Positions 17,628-25,640 of a stretch of 64,000 nucleotides of DNA are shown here, piece by piece. A program made the position numbers and the translations under genes. How positions within the stretch are numbered: position 1 is the first letter of the stretch; the number at the start of each line of letters is the position of its first letter. The stretch covers positions 1,488,001 through 1,552,000 of the forward strand of contig NZ_CP197171.1 of assembly GCF_052055485.1 (NCBI RefSeq). The letters run 5' to 3'. The DNA is from Amphibacillus sp052055485. Lineage in GTDB: Bacteria > Bacillota > Bacilli > Bacillales > Amphibacillaceae. Below the pieces are notes generated by a model that searched no databases, was not told the DNA's origin, and saw only the letters and a program-made list of their open reading frames with translations.

Positions 17628-18809
17628 TTAGTCCTCTTCAGACTTATCTCCGAAAACCTCAGGGATCATGGTAAACCCATCAATAATGGTTTCCTCTTCA
17701 ACTTCAATCATTAAATAGCGTTTACCACCAAAGTGGATTTGTCTAACATGATGTAAATCTTCTGGACTAATGGCAACATTAGCTATCTTCGTATTAATTT
17801 TAATCGATTTTTTATTGTATTTTGGTACAATATTTTTGGCTTTTAACTGATATTGATTATCATCAATAACATTGTTAAAAGCTGTTTCAACTTTTTCAGT
17901 ATCAACATTTTCAACACCACTATACTTTAAAACATTTTCAACATCTTGATAATCTAATGTTGCAGAATCTTCCTCATCCTCTTCAACAACACGATGAACT
18001 TCTTGATAAATATTTGCCAGGGTTGATGTGTTGAGCTGATGACCAATGGCATCACGAACAACTTCTTCAAAGATAATTTTGTCCTCTTTAGCTGTGATTG
18101 TTTCCTCTGCATTGAGTACCTCTGCAATAAAATCTTCATCTGGTTCATTCGCTTTTGGTGCAGAGTAGAGAATACGATTCACGTCAGCGGCATGGTCGAT
18201 AAAACAAGGAAACAAAAACCCACCAATCGGTTTTTGAAGATTAATTACAGGATCAACCACGACGTTATACTTGAATTCCTTTTCAATATAATCAAAATGC
18301 AATTCCTTTTTTGGCTCTTGAGTTTGATTGATACTGGATAAAATAAAAGCATGGGAGTGTAGAGAATTGTATTCACTCTCTTCATCCTCGGTACTTTGCC
18401 GCTTGATCGGTTTGAAATATTCTGCTTTGATGAAGGTGATCACAATATCCATTTCATATTGTTTTGTCTGGAGTATTTTTTCAACTAATTGAATCATTTG
18501 TGCTTTCCAATTGTCTTGGTCATCTGTTAATAAAGCTTGATGTAAAATGAGCTGACTTGAGTCCTCAATATCTGTCTGGAATTTGAGCTCAAATAATTTT
18601 TCATCAACTGAGCCGGTTAGGACTTTTTTAAAATTATTTAGAAAGAGCTCTTGTTCATCTTGATCGAGTAGCTCAAAAGGTTGGCTTTGTTGATGATAAA
18701 TGTCACTTGATTCTTTCATAACATACACATTGAAAATTTCACTAATATGTAATAAATCATTATTTTTCTTAAATTGTTTTCGAATGTCAGCAATTTCTTT
18801 TTTGTTCAT
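17628..18809 (-). CDS. DUF4317 family protein
   Basis: A 393-residue cytosolic protein beginning MNKKEIADIRKQFKKNND, which is the recognisable N-terminus of the Firmicutes DUF4317 family. No catalytic motif is visible. The protein is strongly acidic (for example VVEEDEEDSATLDYQDVE) with a C-terminal segment KSIKINTKIANVAISPEDLH. The start is ATG 18809 after GGGGGA; an upstream in-frame ATG at 18842 has no ribosome binding site. Function is unknown in the family as far as I know. Confidence 0.8.
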   Translation of the reverse strand: MNKKEIADIRKQFKKNNDLLHISEIFNVYVMKESSDIYHQQSQPFELLDQDEQELFLNNFKKVLTGSVDEKLFELKFQTDIEDSSQLILHQALLTDDQDNWKAQMIQLVEKILQTKQYEMDIVITFIKAEYFKPIKRQSTEDEESEYNSLHSHAFILSSINQTQEPKKELHFDYIEKEFKYNVVVDPVINLQKPIGGFLFPCFIDHAADVNRILYSAPKANEPDEDFIAEVLNAEETITAKEDKIIFEEVVRDAIGHQLNTSTLANIYQEVHRVVEEDEEDSATLDYQDVENVLKYSGVENVDTEKVETAFNNVIDDNQYQLKAKNIVPKYNKKSIKINTKIANVAISPEDLHHVRQIHFGGKRYLMIEVEEETIIDGFTMIPEVFGDKSEED

Positions 18810-18927
18810 TTGTTTTCCCCCTAACTGATATGATCTTATCATATTTTACTATCGATCGGGCGAGGGAATTTTTTTCAGTTGAAAAGTACTAGGCCCCAGA
18901 GCCTTGCTTGGGGCAGTTTTGTTTGAT

Positions 18928-19098
18928 CTATAGGATTGGAAATGTTTCAGTCAGCCTTGGATTGATATAATAAGGCGGCCTTTCACCAATTAGGGACATT
19001 GTCATTGTATAAGGGTTATCATGGTAGAGTAATTCAACAGTTTGATTGGTTTCATTAAATAATAGTAATTGAACACCTGGATAATAATAAAAATTCAT
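18928..19098 (-). CDS. Small hypothetical protein, 56 residues
   Basis: An ORF of 56 codons with a strong ribosome binding site AAAGGGGGAATGAAAG before ATG at 19098. It starts MNFYYYPGVQLLLFNETN, with central YHDNPYTMTMSLIG and GERPPYYINPRLTETF near the end. It is rich in Tyr, Pro and Asn with a short hydrophobic patch, and has no signal peptide. It is followed by GCCCCA/TGGGGC, a weak hairpin, at 18895-18915. I do not recognise the family. Codon use and spacing look like a real gene. Confidence 0.6.
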   Translation of the reverse strand: MNFYYYPGVQLLLFNETNQTVELLYHDNPYTMTMSLIGERPPYYINPRLTETFPIL

Positions 19099-19225
19099 CT
19101 TTCATTCCCCCTTTATTCACTATTCTATTCAGGTATGTCTCATATGTCCGTGATTTTTTAATTTTTTCACTCATTTAGCCCATGTTCATAAAGTAATATA
19201 GGCTATTAAAATAGGAGGTTATCTA

Positions 19226-20167
19226 ATGAGTGAACAGTTTAATGAAAATAAACAACAGAGGCAAGATAGTTATCCTCTTTATCCCTATTATGGATCAGTG
19301 ACTAAATATGAAGATATTTATTTAAGTGTGCCTGAACAACGGCAATACAAACAGCCAGGACTTGAAACATTGATGGATCCAAAGCCAATTGTTGAGAATA
19401 GAAATCTTCAGGGAAGTCATAAACTTAGAGGGAAAGTGGCACTTATAACTGGAGGGGATAGTGGAATTGGTGCAGCTGTTGCGATTGCCTTTGCAAAGGA
19501 AGGGGCGGATATAGCGATTTCTTACTTAGATGAACATGAAGATGCGAATCGGACTAAGCAAAGAGTTGAGGAGCTGGGGCAGCGCTGCTTATTGTTACCC
19601 GGTGATTTACGCCACAAGGAGCAATGTCTGGCTATTGTTGAAGCAACAGTTAACGAGTTTGGCGAGCTTGATATCTTAGTCAATAATGCTGCTATTCAGT
19701 TTCAACAACCTAGTCTGCTTGATGTTACTGATGAACAGTTTGATAATACATTTAAAGTCAATATTTATTCATATTTCTATGTGACAAGAGCTGCGATTCC
19801 ATATTTAAAACCTGAAAGCTCAATTATTAATACAAGTTCAATTGTTGCACATGCGGGAGAGGCACTGATGATTGATTATACAGCGACAAAAGGAGCCATT
19901 ATAGGATTTACAAGGGCCTTGGCCAACAGTCTTGTTAAAGACGGGGTTCGAGTCAATTCGGTAGCACCGGGCCGAATTTGGACACCATTAATCCCAGCTA
20001 GTTTTGCGGCGGATGATGTTGCAATTTTCGGATCGCAAAATCCAATGAAACGAATGGCACAACCTTTTGAAGTGGCATCATCATATGTATTTTTGGCTTC
20101 TGATGATTCAAGATTTATGACCGGACAAACGTTACACCCTAACGGGGGAGAAAGGACGTCATCGTAG
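19226..20167 (+). CDS. Short-chain dehydrogenase/reductase (stress-type, YhdF/YdaD-like)
   Basis: A 313-residue SDR with an N-terminal extension of about 60 residues (YPLYPYYGSVTKYEDIYLSV) before the cofactor motif TGGDSGIGAA. NNAA, the catalytic Ser region INTSSIVAH and the YTATKGA Tyr-Lys motif follow. The extended form is typical of the B. subtilis YhdF/YdaD/YhxC-like group, several of which are general-stress proteins; I did not find a convincing sigma-B promoter here. ATG follows ATAGGAGGTTATCTA. Substrate is unknown. Confidence 0.88.
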   Translation: MSEQFNENKQQRQDSYPLYPYYGSVTKYEDIYLSVPEQRQYKQPGLETLMDPKPIVENRNLQGSHKLRGKVALITGGDSGIGAAVAIAFAKEGADIAISYLDEHEDANRTKQRVEELGQRCLLLPGDLRHKEQCLAIVEATVNEFGELDILVNNAAIQFQQPSLLDVTDEQFDNTFKVNIYSYFYVTRAAIPYLKPESSIINTSSIVAHAGEALMIDYTATKGAIIGFTRALANSLVKDGVRVNSVAPGRIWTPLIPASFAADDVAIFGSQNPMKRMAQPFEVASSYVFLASDDSRFMTGQTLHPNGGERTSS

Positions 20168-20177
20168 GGTAGGTGAG

Positions 20178-20203
20178 AGCGCACGAAATGAGATTTTCGT
20201 GCG
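20178..20203 (+). terminator. Probable hairpin terminator after the SDR gene
   Basis: CGCACGAAA / TTTCGTGCG, a 9-bp perfect stem with a 6-nt loop, lies 10 bp after the SDR stop. The T-run is poor, so function as a terminator is uncertain. Confidence 0.5.
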
Positions 20204-20243
20204 TTCGAGTTCGAGCATTGAACCGACTCAATCGAGCATAGAA

Positions 20244-20276
20244 TAAAAAAACCTGAACATCAAGCAGATGCTCAGG
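20244..20276 (-). terminator. Terminator of the ahpC-ahpF operon
   Basis: Minus strand: CCTGAGCATC / GATGTTCAGG with a short loop followed by seven T, just after the ahpF stop. Confidence 0.88.
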
Positions 20277-20283
20277 AATTATA

Positions 20284-21813
20284 TTAGTTTCGAATCAGGT
20301 AATCGAAAGCGCCTAGTGAAGCAGTAGCACCTGCCCCCATTGAAATAATGATTTGCTTATATGGGGTATCTGTACAATCACCTGCTGCAAAGATACCTGG
20401 GATACTTGTTTGACCATTTTTATCAATAACAATTTCACCCATTTTATTACGTTCAATTTTAGTGCCAAGCCATTCTGTGTTAGGAACTAGCCCGATTTGA
20501 ACGAAGACACCTTCAAGATCAACATGTTTCTCTTCCTTTGTTTCACGATCAATATAAGTTAGTCCATTAACCGTATCATCACCAGTAATTTCAGTTGTCT
20601 GTGCATTTACAACAACATCAACATTTGGTAAACTGCGGAGACGTTCTTGAAGAACAGCATCTGCCTTAAGCTCCGGTAAAAACTCAAACACTGTTACGTG
20701 TTTAACAACGCCAGCTAAGTCGATTGCTGCTTCAATTCCAGAATTACCTCCACCAATGACACCTACATGTTTTCCTTCAAATAGAGGGGCATCACAGTGT
20801 GGACAATAGGCAACTCCTTTATTTTTGTACTCAACTTCTCCTGGAACGCCAACATTACGCCAACGTGCACCTGTTGAAAGAATAAGTGTTTTACTCTTTA
20901 AGATAGCACCATTATCAAGTTCAACCTCAAAGAGGTCCTTTTTAATAATGTCTTTAGCTTTGAGTCCTTTCATTACATCAACATCATATTCATTGACATG
21001 TTCTTCGACCTCAGCCATTAGTTTAGGACCTTCAGTATATTTTGTACTAATAAAGTTTTCGATACCTAATGTATCCATGACTTGACCGCCAAAACGATCA
21101 GCAACGATTCCTGTTCGAATCCCTTTACGGGCAGCATAAATCGCTGAACTTGCACCAGCTGGTCCACCGCCGACAACAAGGACATCGAACGGGTCTTTAG
21201 CGTTTATTTCAGAAGCGTCAACACCACTTCCCATTTCATTGAGAATATCTTCAATGGTCATCCGGCCACTAGCCATAAATTCACCATTTAAATAAACAGA
21301 TGGGACCGCCATGATGTTTTTACCTTCTACTTCATCTTTAAAAGCGGAGCCTTCTACCATTGTGTGTGAAATATTAGGGTTAATGACACTCATTAGGTTT
21401 AAAGCTTGAACAACATCTGGACAGTTGTGACAAGTTAAACTGACATATGTTTCAAAATGAAATTTGCCTTCAATATTTTTAATTTGCTCGATTACGCTAT
21501 CTTCGACCTTAGGTGCACGACCGCTTACTTGGAGAAGTGCCAGTACTAATGATGTAAATTCGTGACCAAGTGGGATACCAGCGAATACAATTCCGCTATC
21601 TTCCGCACCTTTTTGATTGATACTAAAGCTAGGTGTACGCTCTAATGTCGTTTCTTCAACAGAAATCATCGATGACATCTCTGAAATCTCATTAACGAGC
21701 TCAAGTGTTTCCTGAGAAACTTTATCGTCACCTGCACTTACCTTAATAACAATATCACTTTCTAACAGGTCTAGATATTGTGCGAGTTGTTGTTTAATAT
21801 CCTTTTCTAACAT
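20284..21813 (-). CDS. ahpF: Alkyl hydroperoxide reductase subunit F
   Basis: A 509-residue FAD/NADH disulfide reductase that re-reduces AhpC. The N-terminal thioredoxin-like domain (about 1-200) has its CxxC in LTCHNCPD. The pyridine-nucleotide-disulfide reductase part begins with VVGGGPAGASSAIYAARKG, has the second CxxC in VAYCPHCDAP and the NADH motif VIGGGNSGIEAA. FAD-binding IFAAGDCTD is near the C-terminus. It starts 14 bp after ahpC with AGGAG, so the two form one operon. In facultative anaerobes of this group the pair also acts as an NADH oxidase-peroxidase. Confidence 0.96.
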   Translation of the reverse strand: MLEKDIKQQLAQYLDLLESDIVIKVSAGDDKVSQETLELVNEISEMSSMISVEETTLERTPSFSINQKGAEDSGIVFAGIPLGHEFTSLVLALLQVSGRAPKVEDSVIEQIKNIEGKFHFETYVSLTCHNCPDVVQALNLMSVINPNISHTMVEGSAFKDEVEGKNIMAVPSVYLNGEFMASGRMTIEDILNEMGSGVDASEINAKDPFDVLVVGGGPAGASSAIYAARKGIRTGIVADRFGGQVMDTLGIENFISTKYTEGPKLMAEVEEHVNEYDVDVMKGLKAKDIIKKDLFEVELDNGAILKSKTLILSTGARWRNVGVPGEVEYKNKGVAYCPHCDAPLFEGKHVGVIGGGNSGIEAAIDLAGVVKHVTVFEFLPELKADAVLQERLRSLPNVDVVVNAQTTEITGDDTVNGLTYIDRETKEEKHVDLEGVFVQIGLVPNTEWLGTKIERNKMGEIVIDKNGQTSIPGIFAAGDCTDTPYKQIIISMGAGATASLGAFDYLIRN

Positions 21814-21827
21814 TATGATCAGACTCC

Positions 21828-22394
21828 TTAAATTTTACCTACAATATCTAAACTTGGTTTAAGTGTTTCGCCGCCTTCTTCCCATTTTGCTGGGCAAACT
21901 TCACCTGGGTTTTTACGGACATATTGAGCTGCTTTAATTTTATTAATAAGTGTACTTGCATCACGACCAATGCCATCTGCATTAATTTCTACCGCTTGAA
22001 TAACACCATCTGGGTCAATGATAAAAGTACCACGATCAGCTAAACCAGATTCTTCATTAAGAACATCAAATTGACGTGTAATCGTTTGTGATGGATCACC
22101 GATCATAATATATTCAATTGAGCCCACTGCTGTAGAGTGCTCATGCCATGCTTTGTGGACAAAATGTGTATCTGTTGAAACCGAATATACCTCAACATCT
22201 AAATCTTTAAGTGTTGCATATTCTTTTTGAACATCTTCTAATTCAGTTGGGCATACAAATGAGAAATCTGCTGGATAAAATACAACAATACTCCATTTTC
22301 CTTTTAGATTTTCTTCTGTTACCTCAAAGAAATCCTTACCTGCTTGAAAAGCCTGTGCTGTAAATGGTTGTACTTCTGATCCAATAAGTGACAT
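21828..22394 (-). CDS. ahpC: Alkyl hydroperoxide reductase subunit C (2-Cys peroxiredoxin)
   Basis: A 188-residue typical 2-Cys peroxiredoxin that reduces hydrogen peroxide and organic hydroperoxides. Peroxidatic Cys is in FSFVCPTELEDV and resolving Cys in GEVCPAKWEEG. Length is the family standard. ATG follows TAAGGAGGAATAACT. It is the first gene of ahpC-ahpF; a promoter and a PerR-like box lie 70-125 bp upstream. Confidence 0.97.
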   Translation of the reverse strand: MSLIGSEVQPFTAQAFQAGKDFFEVTEENLKGKWSIVVFYPADFSFVCPTELEDVQKEYATLKDLDVEVYSVSTDTHFVHKAWHEHSTAVGSIEYIMIGDPSQTITRQFDVLNEESGLADRGTFIIDPDGVIQAVEINADGIGRDASTLINKIKAAQYVRKNPGEVCPAKWEEGGETLKPSLDIVGKI

Positions 22395-22463
22395 AATAGT
22401 TATTCCTCCTTAAATTTTTAGAATTATTAAAGGATCAATGACTTCTCAATAGGAAGTATTTAT

Positions 22464-22519
22464 CGATAATAATTCTAATTCGATATCCATTATTATAAAG
22501 TATCTATTTTATAAGTCAA
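22464..22519 (-). promoter_or_regulatory. ahpC promoter with PerR-like box
   Basis: Minus strand: -35 TTGACT (22519-22514), 16-nt spacer, -10 TATAAT (22497-22492). About 14 nt after the -10 is TTAGAATTATTATCG (22478-22464), matching 12 of 14 defined positions of the Bacillus Per box TTATAATNATTATAA. A repressor at the transcription start fits peroxide-inducible control. Confidence 0.75.
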
Positions 22520-22771
22520 GTAGAAAGATTCAGTCTGATAATAAGCTGTTTCTGTTGTTTTAATAGTATTTGATGCTATCGATAATCTATACTTAAAAAT
22601 TAAAAAGAAAAAATTTGCCCCTTTAAATTATCGTTTAAATAAATATATTTGATAATGAAAAGAAAATCTTTTGAGGAAATTGCTTTATATCTGTCTATAC
22701 AGGTGGGTTTATTTTTGCTAGACTAATGCTAGCTGTAATAAATTTAATTAATAGGGAAGGGATTGCTGGAA

Positions 22772-23332
22772 TTGAAAACTGAAAAGGAAAAGATGCTTGC
22801 AGGAGAGCTGTATCGTCCTGAAGATCTAGAGCTAGTAAAGGGGCGGAAAAATGCACGCCGTCTTGTTCACTTATATAATCAAACAGACGAAACTGAAGAT
22901 GAAAAACGTTCACAATTACTAAAAGAAATGCTAGGTTCAATGGGGAAAAATATTAATATCGAACCCACTTTTCGTTGTGATTATGGTTATAATATTCATG
23001 TGGGAGAAAACTTCTATGCGAATTTTGACTGCTGTATTCTAGACGTATGCGAGGTTCATATTGGTGATAACTGTATGTTAGCACCGGGCGTGCAAATTTA
23101 TACGGCGACACACCCGCTTGGGCCCACCCTGCGTAACTCAGGTCAGGAACTTGGAAAGTCAATTACGATTGGGCACAATGTTTGGATTGGCGGCAGTGCG
23201 GTGATTAATCCAGGAGTAACAATCGGTGATAATGTTGTCGTCGCATCTGGTGCTGTAGTGACAAAATCTGTTCCAGATAATGTGGTTGTAGGGGGTAACC
23301 CAGCACGTGTGATCAAAGAAATAAATGAATAA
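22772..23332 (+). CDS. maa: Maltose/galactoside O-acetyltransferase family protein
   Basis: A 186-residue left-handed beta-helix acetyltransferase that moves acetyl from acetyl-CoA to a sugar hydroxyl. The N-terminus KTEKEKMLAGELYRPEDLEL is the Maa domain. Hexapeptide repeats follow (VHIGDNCMLAPGVQIYTATHPL, with the catalytic His in THP; ITIGHNVWIGGSAVINPGVTIG). I chose TTG at 22772, 11 nt after GGAAGG; another TTG at 22763 is too close to the ribosome binding site. It is monocistronic. Confidence 0.9.
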   Translation: MKTEKEKMLAGELYRPEDLELVKGRKNARRLVHLYNQTDETEDEKRSQLLKEMLGSMGKNINIEPTFRCDYGYNIHVGENFYANFDCCILDVCEVHIGDNCMLAPGVQIYTATHPLGPTLRNSGQELGKSITIGHNVWIGGSAVINPGVTIGDNVVVASGAVVTKSVPDNVVVGGNPARVIKEINE

Positions 23333-23400
23333 ATAAATATTTTGGATTACTATAAAAAGAAGCAGGCAGACTTGTAAGGTAAGGTTATTACTGAAGACTA

Positions 23401-23522
23401 CATAAAACGAAACTTCAATCAGTGGGAGTTGGGCCCACAGGATGTAGGTCATGCAGATATTTCCGGTGGGACGAGTAACCCGTTGTTGCCCCGAGTTTTA
23501 CGGACAGTTATCTGTGATAAAC
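23401..23522 (-). repeat. Dispersed intergenic repeat, copy 2
   Basis: On the minus strand it runs from TTTATCACAGATAACTGTCC, through ACTCGGGGCAACAACGGG, TTACTCGTCCCACCGGAAAT and GCATGACCTACATCCTG, to ACTGATTGAAGTTTCGTTTT. It matches the ends of copy 3 (43636-43862) closely but lacks about 105 bp of its centre. GC content is visibly above the surroundings. Confidence 0.85.
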
Positions 23523-23617
23523 GAGCGATTAAAATGTGTATTCCGTGGTCAGGATTGATATTCTACGGAATTTAGGTAGATAGTTAATGTTTAGAAGGAA
23601 CGTATATTAGTTATTAG

Positions 23618-23687
23618 AAATACCTCCCAATCTTTTTATGATGTTATACTCAATTATCATAATATAAGATGTGGGGAGGTATTTTTT
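23618..23687. terminator. Bidirectional terminator, maa / btpA
   Basis: AAATACCTCCC pairs with GGGGAGGTATTT across about 44 nt that contain weaker inner pairing, and is followed by a six-T run on the plus strand. It lies between two convergent genes. Confidence 0.8.
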
Positions 23688-23746
23688 CTGTCTTAGTACT
23701 AGAGCTGAACATTGTAGAATTTATTCGAAGCGTTAGTAAGTACTAA

Positions 23747-24508
23747 TTATAGTAAATTGGATAGTTCACGGACTTTAATTTCGGACACATGATTTTCTAC
23801 TTTATTATCGGATTTGATTGAAGACCCGACTATCACACCATCTGCATAATCAAGTAAATCTGCTATATTTTCTTGATTGACTCCACTACCAATTATCAAT
23901 TGGGTTTCTCCAACTAGTTTCTTTAAGATGTTTGCATCTTTTGAAGAAGGTGCGTTTCCTGTTTCTATCCCGGTTAATATGATGGCATCTGCACCTGCTT
24001 TTATGGCATCATTAACTGCTTCTTCAATAGTTTGTGGGCTAAATGGGTAGGATTCCTTGACGTTTACATCAGCAAATACGCTCACTTCAGAAGATAAGAA
24101 TTTCTTCTTTCTCATTAAACCTGCTGCCATTGGTTTTAATATGCCACCCATTGAGTGACGTGTTTCAACAAAAGATTCAGCTCTTATAAAGTCAGCACCA
24201 CATAGAGAGGCAATGACCATTTCTTCTGAGTTATAACAAGAGTGGATATTAACTCCGAGTGGAATAGAAGCACACTCTTTTATACGAGTAAAAATATGGG
24301 TATAAGCTATATATATTTCAAAATTGATATCAGTTAAATAAGGAATATCAAAGAAATTCTCAACTATAACTTTAGTTGCTCCACCCTTTTCCAAAGCTGC
24401 TAAATCTTTTAAGGCAAATTCTACAATTTCGTCGATTGAATCTGTATTATTTGGCGAAGTAGGTAATGCTCTAAGATGAATCATCCCGATTAATTCTTTT
24501 GGCATCAT
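23747..24508 (-). CDS. BtpA/SgcQ family TIM-barrel protein
   Basis: A 253-residue BtpA/SgcQ-family protein (MIHLRALPTSPNN near the N-terminus; GADAIILTGIETGNAPSS and DGVIVGSSIK toward the end). The fold is a phosphate-binding TIM barrel related to the IGPS/GGGPS group. BtpA was named for photosystem I biogenesis in cyanobacteria, but bacterial SgcQ relatives sit in sugar or nucleoside operons. The start is ATG 24508 (MMPKEL) after AAAGGGG; the ATG at 24526 would put that site inside the gene. It follows a TrpA-like gene by 37 bp and shares the region's nucleoside-like cluster. The reaction is unknown. Confidence 0.82.
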   Translation of the reverse strand: MMPKELIGMIHLRALPTSPNNTDSIDEIVEFALKDLAALEKGGATKVIVENFFDIPYLTDINFEIYIAYTHIFTRIKECASIPLGVNIHSCYNSEEMVIASLCGADFIRAESFVETRHSMGGILKPMAAGLMRKKKFLSSEVSVFADVNVKESYPFSPQTIEEAVNDAIKAGADAIILTGIETGNAPSSKDANILKKLVGETQLIIGSGVNQENIADLLDYADGVIVGSSIKSDNKVENHVSEIKVRELSNLL

Positions 24509-24545
24509 TTTAAACCCCTTTATCATTTAAACTAACAACGAAATA

Positions 24546-25277
24546 TTAATGGTTATCACTAACTATGTTACTTAATTTTTTAATTAAATTCGATTGTTCT
24601 TCTAAATTATCCTCTAATTTAATAACCATACTTCCTAGAAATACACCGTCAGCACCAGCGTCATAGACTTCCTTTAATAATTCTGGAGTATGAACGCCTA
24701 TCCCACAATAGATTTTTCGATCAGAATGGATGACTGAACGAACTTTGTCAACACAATGTTTAAGTGTGGGGTACTCATCACTATATTTAGCTTCATGGCT
24801 AAATCCCTCAAGATAAATAAAACCATTCGATTCTTTTGCTAAAAGAATATCTTCTTCTAGCATTTCTCTAGTCACAAAGCTACTAGCATAAAATCCTTCT
24901 TCCTCTAATTCTTTGCGGATATTTGGGTACTCATTTCCGGCTAATAGGATATTATTTTCACCTAACTCTTTCATGAATTCGGCAAATTCTTTTATTCCGA
25001 TAGATTTGATTGTTTCTTCATAGATGTTGACTAAGATCTCTATATCGGGCAGTTCATTTTTAATGTCTAATATGGCCTCCATATAGTCTCTGTAATTTGT
25101 TGTATTTTCACGAGCTTTAGCAATTCGAACTTTAAGCAAGTCATTATCGAGATAAGGGTTTTTCGCTGGAAAGTCTGCTTCGATTATATCCACACCATTC
25201 TGAACATATCTAAGAGCTCGTTTTTTAGATTCTGGTATGGTGGGATAACCGTTTGATAAATAGGCAATTAATTTCAT
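24546..25277 (-). CDS. TrpA-like TIM-barrel lyase, paralogue 1
   Basis: A 243-residue protein with the layout of tryptophan synthase alpha. MKLIAYLSNGYP is equivalent to the TrpA start strand, IIEADFPAKNPYLDND holds Glu33 and Asp44 with the same spacing of 11 as TrpA Glu49 and Asp60, and CGIGVHTPELL plus GVFLGSMV correspond to the two phosphate-binding loops. There is no trpB or other trp gene in the window, and the rest of the sequence is far from true TrpA. A retro-aldol cleavage of a phosphorylated substrate is inferred. ATG follows AAAGGAGAG. It is divergent from the BMP operon and has a paralogue at 33667-34377. Confidence 0.75.
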   Translation of the reverse strand: MKLIAYLSNGYPTIPESKKRALRYVQNGVDIIEADFPAKNPYLDNDLLKVRIAKARENTTNYRDYMEAILDIKNELPDIEILVNIYEETIKSIGIKEFAEFMKELGENNILLAGNEYPNIRKELEEEGFYASSFVTREMLEEDILLAKESNGFIYLEGFSHEAKYSDEYPTLKHCVDKVRSVIHSDRKIYCGIGVHTPELLKEVYDAGADGVFLGSMVIKLEDNLEEQSNLIKKLSNIVSDNH

Positions 25278-25551
25278 AGTATTTCTCTCCTTTTTGCGTA
25301 ATTGCCTTCACTTTACTATAAAATTATCTTTGCACAAGTATTAAAATTTCAGAACAAGTAAGGAAGTTTACGAATGTATTAAGATTTATCGAAAAAATAT
25401 CTAGTTACTAATTATGATTATCTACCAATCCTCATTGTTGTTGCTAAAAGTAAAATCACCCACGTTTAAATATAAATTTTCTTTTTGAAACCACATAGTA
25501 GTTATGACTATCCATAGTTTATTTATTTAAATTGTGTTAAAAAAATCACTT

Positions 25552-25568
25552 GTACTTAAATTAAGTAC
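25552..25568. promoter_or_regulatory. Palindromic operator candidate for the GntR-type regulator
   Basis: GTACTTAA-A-TTAAGTAC is a perfect 17-bp palindrome midway in the 363-bp divergent control region, 73 bp before the BMP lipoprotein ATG. HutC-type GntR proteins bind such short dyads. The regulator gene at 34412 is the last gene of the operon it would control. Confidence 0.6.
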
Positions 25569-25582
25569 CTAGCAAACGGATA

Positions 25583-25596
25583 ATTAAGCGCTTACA
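25583..25596 (+). promoter_or_regulatory. cre-like site (CcpA) upstream of the BMP operon
   Basis: ATTAAGCGCTTACA matches 12 of 14 positions of the cre consensus TGWAARCGYTWNCW. Its right half, CTTACA, could double as a -35 with AAATAT 18 nt downstream; that promoter is weak. Two similar sites precede the mannanase and the sugar-binding lipoprotein genes. Confidence 0.6.
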
Positions 25597-25640
25597 ATTA
25601 AACTGAAACATTCAAAATATATTCGAAAGGGAGTATTAAG

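Noticed and set aside
24546..25277. Tryptophan synthase alpha for tryptophan biosynthesis
   Set aside because: No trpB or other trp genes are nearby and similarity is limited to the catalytic pair and phosphate loops; the context is catabolic.
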